Shown here piece by piece: positions 16,770-25,159 of a stretch of DNA of 51,522 nucleotides. Within the stretch, counting starts at the first letter, position 1. Every line of letters begins with the position of its first letter. Location: positions 21,932-73,453 of the forward strand of contig CAJTWA010000020.1 in NCBI GenBank assembly GCA_910580195.1. Reading direction: 5' to 3'. The DNA is from an uncultured Lachnospiraceae bacterium. GTDB taxonomy: Bacteria; Bacillota; Clostridia; Lachnospirales; Lachnospiraceae. A program made the translations under genes and the position numbers. Under the pieces are notes generated by a model. It was not told the origin of the DNA. It was given only the letters and a program-made list of their open reading frames with translations, and did not search any database.

Positions 16770-17820
16770 TTTGGTAAAATTAGAACGGATATGCGGCGCT
16801 GCCGGCATTTCCTCTTTTGAGCAGGAAATCGGCAGGATTCTGGAGGAAGAGTACCAAAGCCTTGGGCTTTCCTGCAAAAAAGACGGCCTTGGCAGCGTCA
16901 TTGCAGAAAAATGCCAAGGGCAGCAGGGGCCGAAAATGATGGTTGCAGCCCATATGGACGAAGTGGGCTTCATGGTAGAAGAGATAGATGAAAATGGCTT
17001 CTTGAAAGTGCGCCCAATCGGGAGCTGGTGGAGCCACCTTATCCTAGGCCAGTGGTTCATGGTTGTCACAAAGGACGGCAAAAAATACCCGGCATTGATG
17101 GGCAGCATGGCGACCCATGGGCTGCCGGCAGAGGTACGCAATAAGACAGTCCCCATAGAGGACGCCTATTTGGATTTAGGGGCAGAAGGCCGGGATGAGG
17201 TGCTTGCCCTAGGGATTGCCGTGGGGGACATGGTAGCCCCCTGGACCCATTTTGAGGTGATGCAGAACCCTAAATTTGTGTCCTGCAAGGCTTTTGACGA
17301 CAGGATTGGCAGCTACATTATGGTGGAAGTGGCAAAGCAGCTGAAGGAGGAAAGCCATACACCCCTGTACTTTGCCAATACCGTGCAGGAAGAGCCGGGG
17401 CTTCGGGGGGCAAGGACGGCGGTGGAATGGGTGCACCCGGACATTGCCTTTGCCATTGACACGACGCTGGCAGGGGACACGCCGGCCAACCATAATATCT
17501 GCTCCTTGGGGAAAGGCGTAGTGCTTTCCATGATAGACTCCAACTCCATTGCGCCGAGGAAATTGGTGAAGTATGTGGAAGGGGTCTGCAAGGAACAGGA
17601 CATTGATTACCAGTATGCAGTATTTAACAAGGGCGGGACCGATTCAGGGAATATCCACAAGGCTTTTGACGGCGTGATTAATATGACCCTGTCCATCCCC
17701 ATCCGGTATATGCATACGAACCACAGCATGATACACACAGGGGACGTAGAAGCCTGCATCCGCCTGATTTGTGCGCTTGCAAAAGATATGGATACAGAGG
17801 TATTTGAAAATTTATTATAA
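16762..17820 (+). CDS. M42-family metallo-aminopeptidase
   Basis: Probably a cytoplasmic co-catalytic-metal aminopeptidase that trims short peptides. 352 aa, normal family length. All ligands are present: His in 'AAHMDEVGFMV', Asp in 'CKAFDDRIGSY', the Glu pair in 'NTVQEEPGLRGAR', Asp in 'FAIDTTLAGDTP' and His in 'NHSMIHTGD'. The PDZ-like oligomerisation insert lies between the first two. Start at 16762 is chosen because this ATG overlaps the stop of the preceding gene; an in-frame GTG at 16753 is an alternative. Together with the inactive paralogue it may form a hetero-oligomer. The nearby glycosylasparaginase and M20 enzyme suggest it removes residues from an imported peptide or amino-acid conjugate. 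Confidence 0.93.
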   Translation: MINLVKLERICGAAGISSFEQEIGRILEEEYQSLGLSCKKDGLGSVIAEKCQGQQGPKMMVAAHMDEVGFMVEEIDENGFLKVRPIGSWWSHLILGQWFMVVTKDGKKYPALMGSMATHGLPAEVRNKTVPIEDAYLDLGAEGRDEVLALGIAVGDMVAPWTHFEVMQNPKFVSCKAFDDRIGSYIMVEVAKQLKEESHTPLYFANTVQEEPGLRGARTAVEWVHPDIAFAIDTTLAGDTPANHNICSLGKGVVLSMIDSNSIAPRKLVKYVEGVCKEQDIDYQYAVFNKGGTDSGNIHKAFDGVINMTLSIPIRYMHTNHSMIHTGDVEACIRLICALAKDMDTEVFENLL

Positions 17821-17934
17821 ATCGTAAAAGCCAGCGCAGGGTAGGCGGCCTTAGGGCTGTGCCGGGATTTGGGAACAGGCAGGGCGCGGCGCAAGGGCGG
17901 CTGCATGGCTTTTGCAGAGTGGAGGGCGATACGA

Positions 17935-18888
17935 ATGTATGGAATTATAGCAACTTGGAGGATGGCGAAGGAAGGCATTGAGCTGGCAGAGAAAATGTTA
18001 AAGGAAGGGGAAGTGTCCGGCAAGGCCATTGAAACTGCAATCAAGGCAGTGGAGGATTTCCCCTATTACAAATCCGTAGGCTACGGCGGCCTGCCCAATG
18101 AAGAGCAGGTTGTAGAACTGGACGCTGGGTACATGGATGGGGATACCATGGCGGTAGGGGCCATCGGGGCCATCAAGGATTTTGCCAACCCCATCAGCAT
18201 TGCGAAGAAGCTGAGCGAAGAAAAAGTAAATAATGTCTTGGTAGGGGCAGGCGCAGAAAAGTATGCCCGTGAAATGGGATTTGAGGAAAAGGAAATGCTG
18301 ACCGACCGTGCAAAAGCCTTCTACCGCAAACGGAAAAAAGAGCTGGACAAGGAATTAAAGCCTTACGACGGCCACGACACCGTAGGGATGGTCTGCCTTG
18401 ATAAGTCCGGGACAGTGACGGCAGCTACCAGCACCAGCGGCCTTTTCATGAAGCGCAGCGGCCGGGTAGGGGATTCCCCTGTAGTTGGATCTGGCTTTTA
18501 CGCAGATTCCGAGGTAGGCGGCGCGACAGCCACAGGCCTTGGGGAAGATCTGATGAAGGGCTGCATTTCCTATGAAATTGTCCGCCTGATGGGGGAAGGG
18601 CTTTCCCCGCAGGATGCCTGTGAGAAGGCAGTGGATGATTTAGATAAGAAGCTGAAAGCAAAGCATGGCGGCGCAGGGGATTTATCCGTAGTTGCCATGG
18701 ACTGCAAAGGGAATTTCGGCTGCGCCACGAATATCGGCGGTTTTTCCTTTAGTGTTGCCACAGAAGAACAGGAGCCGATTGTGTATCTGGTGACAAGGGA
18801 AGAGGACGGCCATTGCACCTTCAAAGAAGCAGACAAGGAATGGCTGGAGGAATACATGCGCGTGCGGATGGCCCCGGTAGAAGAGTAA
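17935..18888 (+). CDS. Glycosylasparaginase-family Ntn-hydrolase (isoaspartyl peptidase/asparaginase type 2)
   Basis: An N-terminal nucleophile amidohydrolase that matures by self-cleavage. The nucleophile is Thr 149 in 'GHDTVGMVCLD', preceded by the HD of the cleavage site as in N4-(beta-N-acetylglucosaminyl)-L-asparaginase (the plant/E. coli isoaspartyl peptidases have GT instead). Other landmarks: 'NEEQVVELDAGYMDGDTMAVGA' region near residue 58, 'TSTSGLFMKRSGRVGDSP' and 'GGATATGLGED' for substrate binding. Length 317 aa matches bacterial members. Known reaction: cleaves GlcNAc-Asn to an aminosugar and aspartate. No signal peptide, so it acts in the cytoplasm on an imported substrate. Start at 17935 has GGAGGG 8 nt upstream; the longer frame to 17869 has none. 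Central clue to the operon's substrate. Confidence 0.9.
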   Translation: MYGIIATWRMAKEGIELAEKMLKEGEVSGKAIETAIKAVEDFPYYKSVGYGGLPNEEQVVELDAGYMDGDTMAVGAIGAIKDFANPISIAKKLSEEKVNNVLVGAGAEKYAREMGFEEKEMLTDRAKAFYRKRKKELDKELKPYDGHDTVGMVCLDKSGTVTAATSTSGLFMKRSGRVGDSPVVGSGFYADSEVGGATATGLGEDLMKGCISYEIVRLMGEGLSPQDACEKAVDDLDKKLKAKHGGAGDLSVVAMDCKGNFGCATNIGGFSFSVATEEQEPIVYLVTREEDGHCTFKEADKEWLEEYMRVRMAPVEE

Positions 18889-18906
18889 AAAGGAATGGTG
18901 GCAAAT

Positions 18907-20022
18907 ATGAAAGAGAAAATTATAGGCAAGGTGGGGGAGCTGCTCCCCTCCCTTGTGGAAGATATTAAGGCAATCTGCAACATGGATTCCCGGCAGGATG
19001 AAGCAGCGCCAGGGCATCCCTTTGGGAAACGCGTCACAGACTGCTTAAATAAGGCCTTGGAAATTGCCGGGGGCATGGGGTTTGAAACAGAGAACGTAGG
19101 CAATCAGGTAGGGATTGTATCATGGGGCCCCGATACGGAGGACTACCTTGCCTGCGTGGGGCATCTGGACGTGGTGGACGTCAACGGCGTGTGGAAAACA
19201 GATCCCTTCGTATGCACGGAAAAAGACGGCACCCTGTATGCAAGGGGCGTCCTAGACAACAAAGGGCCCATGTTCTGCTGCCTGTATGCCTTAAAGGCCT
19301 TGGTGGATTTGGGCTATGAATTCCCCATCAAAGTGAAGATTATCTTCGGAACCAATGAGGAAACAGGGATGGAGGACATGAAATGGTATTTTAAGGACCA
19401 CAAATTCCCCAAGCTGGGCTGGACGCCAGACTGCAAGTACCCTGTCATTTATGCAGAGCGGGGAAGGGCCGCATACCGCTATTCCCTGCCAAAAGCAGAG
19501 ATTGGGGAACTGTTTGCCTTCCTGAACGAGTATATTTTAAACCAGAATGACTTGTCCGCAAGCCTTGGGGTGGACTATTCAGACGAGGAATTTGGGAAGA
19601 ACCAAGTGCGGAAGGTAGAGCTCTTCGAAGAAGGGGATACCTGCGGCATGACGCTGGTTTCCAGCTACCCGGCTTCGTATTCCCTAGACACCCTGAAGGA
19701 ATCCTTGGAAAAGCTCTGCAAGCCCCATATGTCCGTTTCCTTGGATTCGAACCTAGACCCGGTATTCTTTGAGAAAGACACCTATCTGGTAAAGACCTTG
19801 GAGCATGTATATGAGGAAATCATGGGAGAGGACGGCAGCGCAGTGACTACTACCGGGGGCAGCTATGCCAAAGTGGTAAGGAACATTGTGCCCTTCGGCC
19901 CCAGCTTTAAAGGGCAGAAGGGAATCGGCCATATGCCGGATGAATGGATGCGGATTTGCGACATTGAAAAAAATGCACAGATTTACGCTTATGCATTTTA
20001 TGAACTGATGCAGGGGCTGTAA
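18907..20022 (+). CDS. M20-family dipeptidase (PepV/Sapep-like, short form)
   Basis: A cytoplasmic metallo-dipeptidase. Metal ligands and active site: 'CVGHLDVVDVNG' (His, Asp), the Glu of 'GTNEETGMEDM', 'RGVLDNKGP' (bridging Asp), and the terminal His in 'GIGHMPDEW'. 'WKTDPF' and 'AERGRAAY' are typical of the PepV/Sapep branch. At 371 aa it is about 90-100 residues shorter than the family enzymes I know; the missing part corresponds to the lid domain after 'IYAERGR', so substrate range may differ. ATG 18907 is favoured because GGTGG lies 6 nt upstream; an in-frame ATG at 18895 would add MVAN. 18 bp after the glycosylasparaginase gene: same operon. Confidence 0.9.
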   Translation: MKEKIIGKVGELLPSLVEDIKAICNMDSRQDEAAPGHPFGKRVTDCLNKALEIAGGMGFETENVGNQVGIVSWGPDTEDYLACVGHLDVVDVNGVWKTDPFVCTEKDGTLYARGVLDNKGPMFCCLYALKALVDLGYEFPIKVKIIFGTNEETGMEDMKWYFKDHKFPKLGWTPDCKYPVIYAERGRAAYRYSLPKAEIGELFAFLNEYILNQNDLSASLGVDYSDEEFGKNQVRKVELFEEGDTCGMTLVSSYPASYSLDTLKESLEKLCKPHMSVSLDSNLDPVFFEKDTYLVKTLEHVYEEIMGEDGSAVTTTGGSYAKVVRNIVPFGPSFKGQKGIGHMPDEWMRICDIEKNAQIYAYAFYELMQGL

Positions 20023-20057
20023 CAGGCAGCAGCGGCTGCAGGATAGGAGAGAATAAG

Positions 20058-21149
20058 ATGAAAAGACTTGGGATATCAGTTTATCCAGAACATGCGCCGA
20101 AAGAGGCGTGTTATGATTATATGAAGCTGGCAGGCAAGTATGGGTTCCAGCGGGTATTTACCTGCCTGCTGTCCGTGAAGGAAAGCAAGGAGAAAATTGT
20201 GGAAGAATTTACAGAATTCTGCAAGGTTGCCCATGAAAACGGCCTGGCCGTATCCGTGGACACCAACCCGGAAGTATTCCAGAGGCTTGGGGCGACTCCC
20301 TTTGACCTGTCCGTCTTCGCACAGATGGGCGTGGATATCATCCGCCTGGACGGCCATTTCGGGGAACTGGAGGACATCCAGATTACAAGGAACACGTACG
20401 GGATTATGATTGAATACAATGCCTCCTGCACCATGGCTTTGGACATGATGGTGGAAAAAGGGGCAGACCGGGGCAATATGTGCATTTGCAGCAATTTCTA
20501 CCCCCAGAGGAATACGGGCATGGGCTTGGCACGGTTTAAGGAGCTGAACAGCCGCTACCAGCCGCTGGGCTTTACCAACGCCGCCTTTGTCACCAGCAGG
20601 GAAAAGGATACCCACGGCCCTTGGGAGGTTTATGAAGGCCTGCCCACCTTGGAAATCCACCGGGACCTGCCTATTGACCTGCAGCTGCGCCATTTAAATG
20701 CTTTGGGCTTCTGCGATGACTTCATGGTAGGCAACGCATTTGCCAGCGAGGAAGAGTTAAAGGCCATGGCGGAAACAGATTTGAGCAAGCCAATCATGAA
20801 AGTGGACGCAGAGGAAGGGATTTCCGATATTGAACGGGAAATTATTACCTGCGGGTTCCATGCGTCCCGGGACGACTCCAATGAGCTGGTTGTCCGCTCC
20901 AGTTTCCCGCGGATGAAATATAAAGATCAGGCCATCGCGCCCCGCAGCAACCAGAAGGATGTGTTTACGAAAGGCGACGTCATTATTGTCAATGACAATT
21001 TAAAGCACTATGCTGCGGAATTGATGGTTGTGCTGGATGAAATTAAGGCGACAGACGATTATAATTATGTAGGGCATGTGGATGAAGGCGAGCAGCTAAT
21101 CTTAGACTGCATCCGCCCAGCCCACGCGTTCGGGCTTGTAATCCGCTAA
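20058..21149 (+). CDS. MupG-type 6-phospho-glycosidase (DUF871 TIM barrel plus C-terminal domain)
   Basis: Matches the MupG family, whose studied member is a 6-phospho-N-acetylmuramidase that splits imported MurNAc-6P-GlcNAc. Signs: start 'MKRLGISVYPEHAP', barrel strands 'RVFTCLLSV', 'AVSVDTNP', 'DIIRLDGHFGELED', 'CSNFYPQRNTG' and 'LEIHRDLP', then a small beta C-terminal domain about 245-363 ending 'ILDCIRPAHAFGLVIR', the family's usual end. Length 363 aa is normal. It would act on a disaccharide or aminosugar conjugate phosphorylated during PTS uptake, which fits the IIABC genes upstream. No MurQ etherase or MurR regulator is present, so the exact substrate may not be MurNAc. GGAGAG ribosome binding site. 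Confidence 0.88.
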   Translation: MKRLGISVYPEHAPKEACYDYMKLAGKYGFQRVFTCLLSVKESKEKIVEEFTEFCKVAHENGLAVSVDTNPEVFQRLGATPFDLSVFAQMGVDIIRLDGHFGELEDIQITRNTYGIMIEYNASCTMALDMMVEKGADRGNMCICSNFYPQRNTGMGLARFKELNSRYQPLGFTNAAFVTSREKDTHGPWEVYEGLPTLEIHRDLPIDLQLRHLNALGFCDDFMVGNAFASEEELKAMAETDLSKPIMKVDAEEGISDIEREIITCGFHASRDDSNELVVRSSFPRMKYKDQAIAPRSNQKDVFTKGDVIIVNDNLKHYAAELMVVLDEIKATDDYNYVGHVDEGEQLILDCIRPAHAFGLVIR

Positions 21150-21164
21150 GGAAATGGAGGACAT

Positions 21165-21905
21165 ATGGAAAAGATGGTAGAGATCTGCTGCGGAGGCTAT
21201 GAGGACGCCCTTGCAGCGTACCGGGGCGGGGCAAAGCGCATTGAATTAAACAGCGCCCTGTACTTGGGAGGGCTGACCCCCTCCTTGGGCACCCTCAAGC
21301 TGGCAAAGCAGGATACGGATTTAAAAATCATTGCAATGGTAAGGCCGAGGGGGGCTGGGTTCTGCTACAGCGAGGCAGACTTTGCCGTGATGAAGGAAGA
21401 TGCAAAGCTCCTTTTGGAAAACGGCGCAGACGGCATTGCATTTGGCTGCCTTGACAGGAATGGGGAACTGGAGGAAAGCCAGACGAAAGAAATGGCGGCA
21501 ATCATCAAGGAACACCATGGGGAGGCCGTGTTCCACCGGGCATTCGACTGTGTCAAAGACCCCATGGGGACCATGGAAAAATTGATTGGCCTTGGCATTG
21601 GCCGCGTCCTTACCAGCGGCGGGAAAGAAAAAGCCATGGAAGGAAGGGAGCTGCTGAAAAAGCTTCAGGAAACTTATGGGGAAAGAATTGAGATTTTGGC
21701 TGGCAGCGGAGTCAACGCAGGGAACGCAAAGGAATTAATGGAAACGACAGGGATCTGCCAAGTCCACAGTTCCTGCCGGGGCTGGGTGCCTGACCCGACC
21801 ACGGAAGGGCCGGAAGTGACCTATGCCTATGCAGCGCCGCCCCACCAGAAAGATTATGAGGCGGTAGATGAAAATTTAGTGAAGAAGCTGGTTGATGCAT
21901 TATGA
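21165..21905 (+). CDS. cutC: CutC-family protein
   Basis: A TIM-barrel protein of the CutC family, historically called copper homeostasis protein; biochemical function is unsettled. Clear hallmarks: 'VEICCGGYEDALAAYRGGAKRIELNSALYLGGLTPS' region at residues 5-40, 'AMVRPRGAGFCYS' near 58, 'VFHRAFDCVKDP' near 125 and 'VLTSGG' near 147. The family's usual substrate-facing Arg and His residues are kept. Length 246 aa is typical. Here it is the penultimate gene of a carbohydrate/peptide operon with no metal genes, so a role in sugar-conjugate metabolism is more plausible than copper handling (inference). Spacing is 15 bp from the MupG gene with GGAGG; its stop overlaps the YitT start by 4 bp. Confidence 0.92.
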   Translation: MEKMVEICCGGYEDALAAYRGGAKRIELNSALYLGGLTPSLGTLKLAKQDTDLKIIAMVRPRGAGFCYSEADFAVMKEDAKLLLENGADGIAFGCLDRNGELEESQTKEMAAIIKEHHGEAVFHRAFDCVKDPMGTMEKLIGLGIGRVLTSGGKEKAMEGRELLKKLQETYGERIEILAGSGVNAGNAKELMETTGICQVHSSCRGWVPDPTTEGPEVTYAYAAPPHQKDYEAVDENLVKKLVDAL

Positions 21906-22780
21906 ATTTCCAACAGTTAAGGAATAACGATAAGGTGCGTTTTGCGTACACATTTGCAAGCGTGCTGTTTGCAGGATTTATGCAGGCGGCAGTCATGCAG
22001 ATTTTTATGGTCCCCATTAACCTGCTTTCCAGCGGGTTTACCGGGGTGGCAATTTTGCTGGAAAAGATAACCTCTACCTTTTTTGGGTTTTCTTTTTCCG
22101 TATCATTAGGGATGCTGGCCTTGAATATCCCGGTAGCTATTTTGTGCAGCAAAAGCATTAGTAAGCGGTTTACCTTCTTTTCGCTGCTGCAGGTATTTTT
22201 TGCCAGCCTGTTCCTGCGGGTGCTGGACTTTGGGCCGCTGTTTGACGACATCCTGCTGAACGTGATTTTCGGCGGGTTCTTGTACGGCATTATGACGGTG
22301 ATTGCCCTGAAGGGAAATGCCTCTACCGGGGGCGTGGACTTTGTGGCCTTATACATTTCCAATAAGAAGGGGAAATCCATCTGGAGCTATGTCTTTGTGT
22401 TCAATGCATCCCTGATTACCATATTCGGGTTTATGTTTGGCTGGGAATATGCGGGGTATTCCATCCTGTTCCAGTTTATTTCCACAAAGACCATTGACTC
22501 CTTCTACCACAGGTATGAGCGGATGACGATGCAGGTGACGACGACGAAGGCGGACGAAGTCATCAAGGCTTATGTGGCAGAATACCGGCATGGGGTTTCC
22601 CGGGTGGACGGGATTGGCGGCTACAGCGGCAAGGAAGTAAGCCTCCTGCACACGGTGGTGTCCAGCTATGAAATACAGGACATTGCCAAGCTGATGCGCA
22701 GGGCCGACCCCCATGTAGTCATCAATACCTTTAAATCCGAGGATTTCTATGGGGGATTTTACCTAAAGCCCATTGAGTAA
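21902..22780 (+). CDS. YitT-family membrane protein (DUF161 + DUF2179)
   Basis: Integral membrane protein, 292 aa: about five or six hydrophobic helices in residues 15-200, including the typical 'PINLLSSGFTGVAILL' and 'GNASTGGVDFVALYIS' motifs, then a soluble C-terminal DUF2179 domain (about 210-285) with 'VDGIGGYSGKEVSLLHTVV'. Function of the family is unknown; a transport role is often assumed. The start codon overlaps the cutC stop (ATGA), so it is the last gene of the operon and may be an exporter or importer for a pathway product. Convergent with the kinase gene, with only 4 bp between stops and no terminator visible. Confidence 0.92.
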   Translation: MNFQQLRNNDKVRFAYTFASVLFAGFMQAAVMQIFMVPINLLSSGFTGVAILLEKITSTFFGFSFSVSLGMLALNIPVAILCSKSISKRFTFFSLLQVFFASLFLRVLDFGPLFDDILLNVIFGGFLYGIMTVIALKGNASTGGVDFVALYISNKKGKSIWSYVFVFNASLITIFGFMFGWEYAGYSILFQFISTKTIDSFYHRYERMTMQVTTTKADEVIKAYVAEYRHGVSRVDGIGGYSGKEVSLLHTVVSSYEIQDIAKLMRRADPHVVINTFKSEDFYGGFYLKPIE

Positions 22781-22784
22781 TCCA

Positions 22785-24074
22785 TTAAAATTTAGCAAAG
22801 AGCGTAATCAGGAACGTGCCGTTTTCACAGAAACAGTCAATGGTGCCGCCGATTTTATCGGAAAAGGCTTGGATGCTCTTCATGCCAAGCCCGTGGCCTG
22901 CGCCTTTGCTGCTTTTGGGAAGGCCTGTCTGGGAGTCAAAGGCAGGCTCTTCCCTACATTCATTTTTCATCTGGATGAACAGGCGGCTGCTGTTGCAGCG
23001 GATATTGGCCTTGATGCGGCGCCGCCCCTGTTCGTAGCCTTTTACGCAGATAATGGCATTTTCAAACAGGTTTGCGAGGACTGCAGCCAGCTCGTAGTGG
23101 TTGACGGGAAGCTCCTCGGACACTTGGATGTCCAAATCTACGTGGATGCCGAAAGATTCTGCCCGTTCCATCATTTCTGAAACAATCGTATTGACAATTA
23201 TGTTAGAGCTGTATTTCTTTATTTTATTTTCATCCACAACATCGTTGATATGGGACATAATCCTGCCGATTTCCCCATATTCCCCTTGGCTGAGCAAAAG
23301 GAGTATCATGTTGGCGTAATGCCGCATGTCATGGCGCAGGATCCTTAATTTCTGCTCAGACTGCACCACAAGGTAATATTGGTTTTCCAAGCCCTTGATG
23401 TAAGTTTCAAAAAGGGCATTTTTGTGGTGGACATCTTTCTGCTTGGAATCGCTCTCAATATACCGCAGCACCACTACATAGGACACGCACATGGTAAGCA
23501 TCAGGAAGAGGACGCCAAGGATGTTATGGGGGTTGTCGTACAGGGTATAAGGGAACGAAACAATAAACGTAAAACTGCAGTAAAAAAAGACGGGGATCAG
23601 GCACAATTCCCAGCTACCGGCCGTATACTCATTTTCATACTGCTTAATCCATATGTTCCGCAGCCCTTTCTTTAACAGGAAAAGGATGGCTATGTGCATG
23701 ATGCAGTTTCCAAGCAGGGCGATGGCGTAGCTCTTTGTAGTGATAAGGAGGATAGGGGAAATAATGCTCCCTATAATTGTATAATTAGAAGCGCTCAGCC
23801 CAATGAACAAGACCTTGCTGTTCCTTTTTTTGGAAATCAGGATGCCTGTGGACTGGGTTGCAATAATCTGCACAATCGTGACTATTACGTAGCAGAGGCC
23901 GCTGTCTGGGAATATGTTTAATTTTATGATGTCAGTGGCGCCCAGGAAGAGGAAGGTGGAAAAGCATATGAGCTTCGTCGCTGCCTTAGAGTACCGGTGG
24001 CTGATGAACAAGTACAGGAACGTCATTAAAAATATATGGCTTATGGTATAGGAGATATTGTCAAAATAATCCAT
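22785..24074 (-). CDS. GHKL sensor histidine kinase (AgrC/LytTR-system type)
   Basis: 429 aa. Residues 1-205 form about six membrane helices as in peptide-sensing kinases. The cytoplasmic part has the phospho-acceptor His 248 in 'ILRHDMRHYANM', an N-box 'NLFENAI' and the G-box 'GHGLGMKSI' characteristic of GHKL kinases of the AgrC group. It follows its LytTR regulator by 9 bp in one operon and has GAGGG before the ATG. No agrB- or agrD-like gene is beside it, so the signal is unknown. The family normally regulates extracellular factors, bacteriocins or cell-surface functions. Confidence 0.92.
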   Translation of the reverse strand: MDYFDNISYTISHIFLMTFLYLFISHRYSKAATKLICFSTFLFLGATDIIKLNIFPDSGLCYVIVTIVQIIATQSTGILISKKRNSKVLFIGLSASNYTIIGSIISPILLITTKSYAIALLGNCIMHIAILFLLKKGLRNIWIKQYENEYTAGSWELCLIPVFFYCSFTFIVSFPYTLYDNPHNILGVLFLMLTMCVSYVVVLRYIESDSKQKDVHHKNALFETYIKGLENQYYLVVQSEQKLRILRHDMRHYANMILLLLSQGEYGEIGRIMSHINDVVDENKIKKYSSNIIVNTIVSEMMERAESFGIHVDLDIQVSEELPVNHYELAAVLANLFENAIICVKGYEQGRRRIKANIRCNSSRLFIQMKNECREEPAFDSQTGLPKSSKGAGHGLGMKSIQAFSDKIGGTIDCFCENGTFLITLFAKF

Positions 24075-24083
24075 GTCTTTCCC

Positions 24084-24818
24084 TCATTTGTACTGCTCGG
24101 AGATAAAATGCAGGTACTGCCTCTTTACGGTTGTGGTGTTCTTTTTGCTGATGGGGATGTCTGCGCCGCTGTCCATGGTGATGCTGTTCCCATCCAGCCG
24201 TTTGATATAGTTTAAGTTGACAAGGAAGGACTTGTGGACCTGGAGGAAATTGCTTTCCCCCAGCAAGCCCTTAATTTCCGCGTCAAAGGATTTCCGGATA
24301 AAGATGCTGGTGATTTCCGCCCCGTCCGTCAGGTGGATATTTAACATCCGGGAACTGTTTTCAATATATTCTATCTTAGCGCAGGGGACGCTTATCAGGC
24401 CATGCTTGGTCTTGACGAGGTATACCGGCCCTTTTTTCTGTTCCCGGAAAGAACGGGCATAATCCAGCGCTTCAAAAAACTTATCTTCCTTGACGGGCTT
24501 TAAGAGGTACCTTACGGCATGGAGGTTGTAAGCGTCCAAGGCAAAGTCGTCGGATGAGGTAATAAAAATAATGGCCGCGCCGGTGCCGGAATTTTGGATT
24601 TGGCTGCCGATGTCAATGCCATTAGTCCCGGACATGAGGATGTCCAGAATATAAATATCGGCCAGTTGTTCCTTCTGGATCTGGCCGGATAATTGGGCAG
24701 GGTCTGTAAATTTTTCCACTTCAAAACCTGCTTGGGGGTATTGCTTGCAGTAGCTGCCCAGCAGGCTTTCGATTGCTGCCATGTCCTTGATGCTGTCGTC
24801 ACAGATTGCGATTTTCAT
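24084..24818 (-). CDS. LytTR-family response regulator
   Basis: 244 aa. Receiver domain at residues 1-125 with the acidic pair Asp 7/8 ('ICDDS'), phospho-acceptor Asp 59 ('IYILDILMSG') and Lys in 'YLLKPV'. The LytTR DNA-binding domain spans about 140-243 ('IEYIENSSRMLNIHL', 'FLQVHKSFLVNLNYIKRL', ending 'PISKKN' as usual). The start at 24818 is chosen because MKIAICDD is the receiver's first strand and GAGGAAAAATAT precedes it; the frame extends 40 codons upstream without homology. First gene of the two-gene operon with the kinase. Target promoters cannot be seen in the window. Confidence 0.93.
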   Translation of the reverse strand: MKIAICDDSIKDMAAIESLLGSYCKQYPQAGFEVEKFTDPAQLSGQIQKEQLADIYILDILMSGTNGIDIGSQIQNSGTGAAIIFITSSDDFALDAYNLHAVRYLLKPVKEDKFFEALDYARSFREQKKGPVYLVKTKHGLISVPCAKIEYIENSSRMLNIHLTDGAEITSIFIRKSFDAEIKGLLGESNFLQVHKSFLVNLNYIKRLDGNSITMDSGADIPISKKNTTTVKRQYLHFISEQYK

Positions 24819-25102
24819 ATATTTTTCCTCAAAAAAATACTGCCAAGCGAGTGGCAGGATTGTTCGTATGCTGCGGGTTATGCGGTTGTAATTGTCCAAA
24901 AGCTGCCGTCCCGTGAAAAATCCGGCAGGATTCTGCATTAATTTCCTTAAAAATACAATAACATATATTTTCGGCTATTTCAAGTAAATTCTAAAATAGT
25001 TTTCCATCCCAATTTGGAAATTTTTTACAGCCCATGGTTAGCCCTTTCTGTGATGCCTGATAAAAATTTGAAAAATCAGTTCCCATACCATCTTTTTTGT
25101 GG

Positions 25103-25108
25103 TAAAAT
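25103..25108 (+). promoter_or_regulatory. Possible -10 element of the aspartate kinase gene
   Basis: TAAAAT preceded by TTTGTGG, about 50 bp upstream of the ATG in an AT-rich 220-bp gap. No convincing -35 hexamer is at the right distance, and no lysine riboswitch or T-box fold is apparent in the gap. Confidence 0.3.
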
Positions 25109-25159
25109 ACAGCCTGATTCAGAAATAGGTACAAATAGAAAATCCAAAGGAGCAGGGAT

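Noticed and set aside
12094..22780. Selenocysteine use in the GrdB-like gene
   Set aside because: The gene ends in TAA, no in-frame TGA or SECIS-like hairpin was found, and the selenocysteine domain is absent.
24939..25159. Lysine riboswitch or T-box upstream of aspartate kinase
   Set aside because: I could not find the conserved lysine-box junction motifs or a T-box sequence, and no terminator/antiterminator pair is visible.
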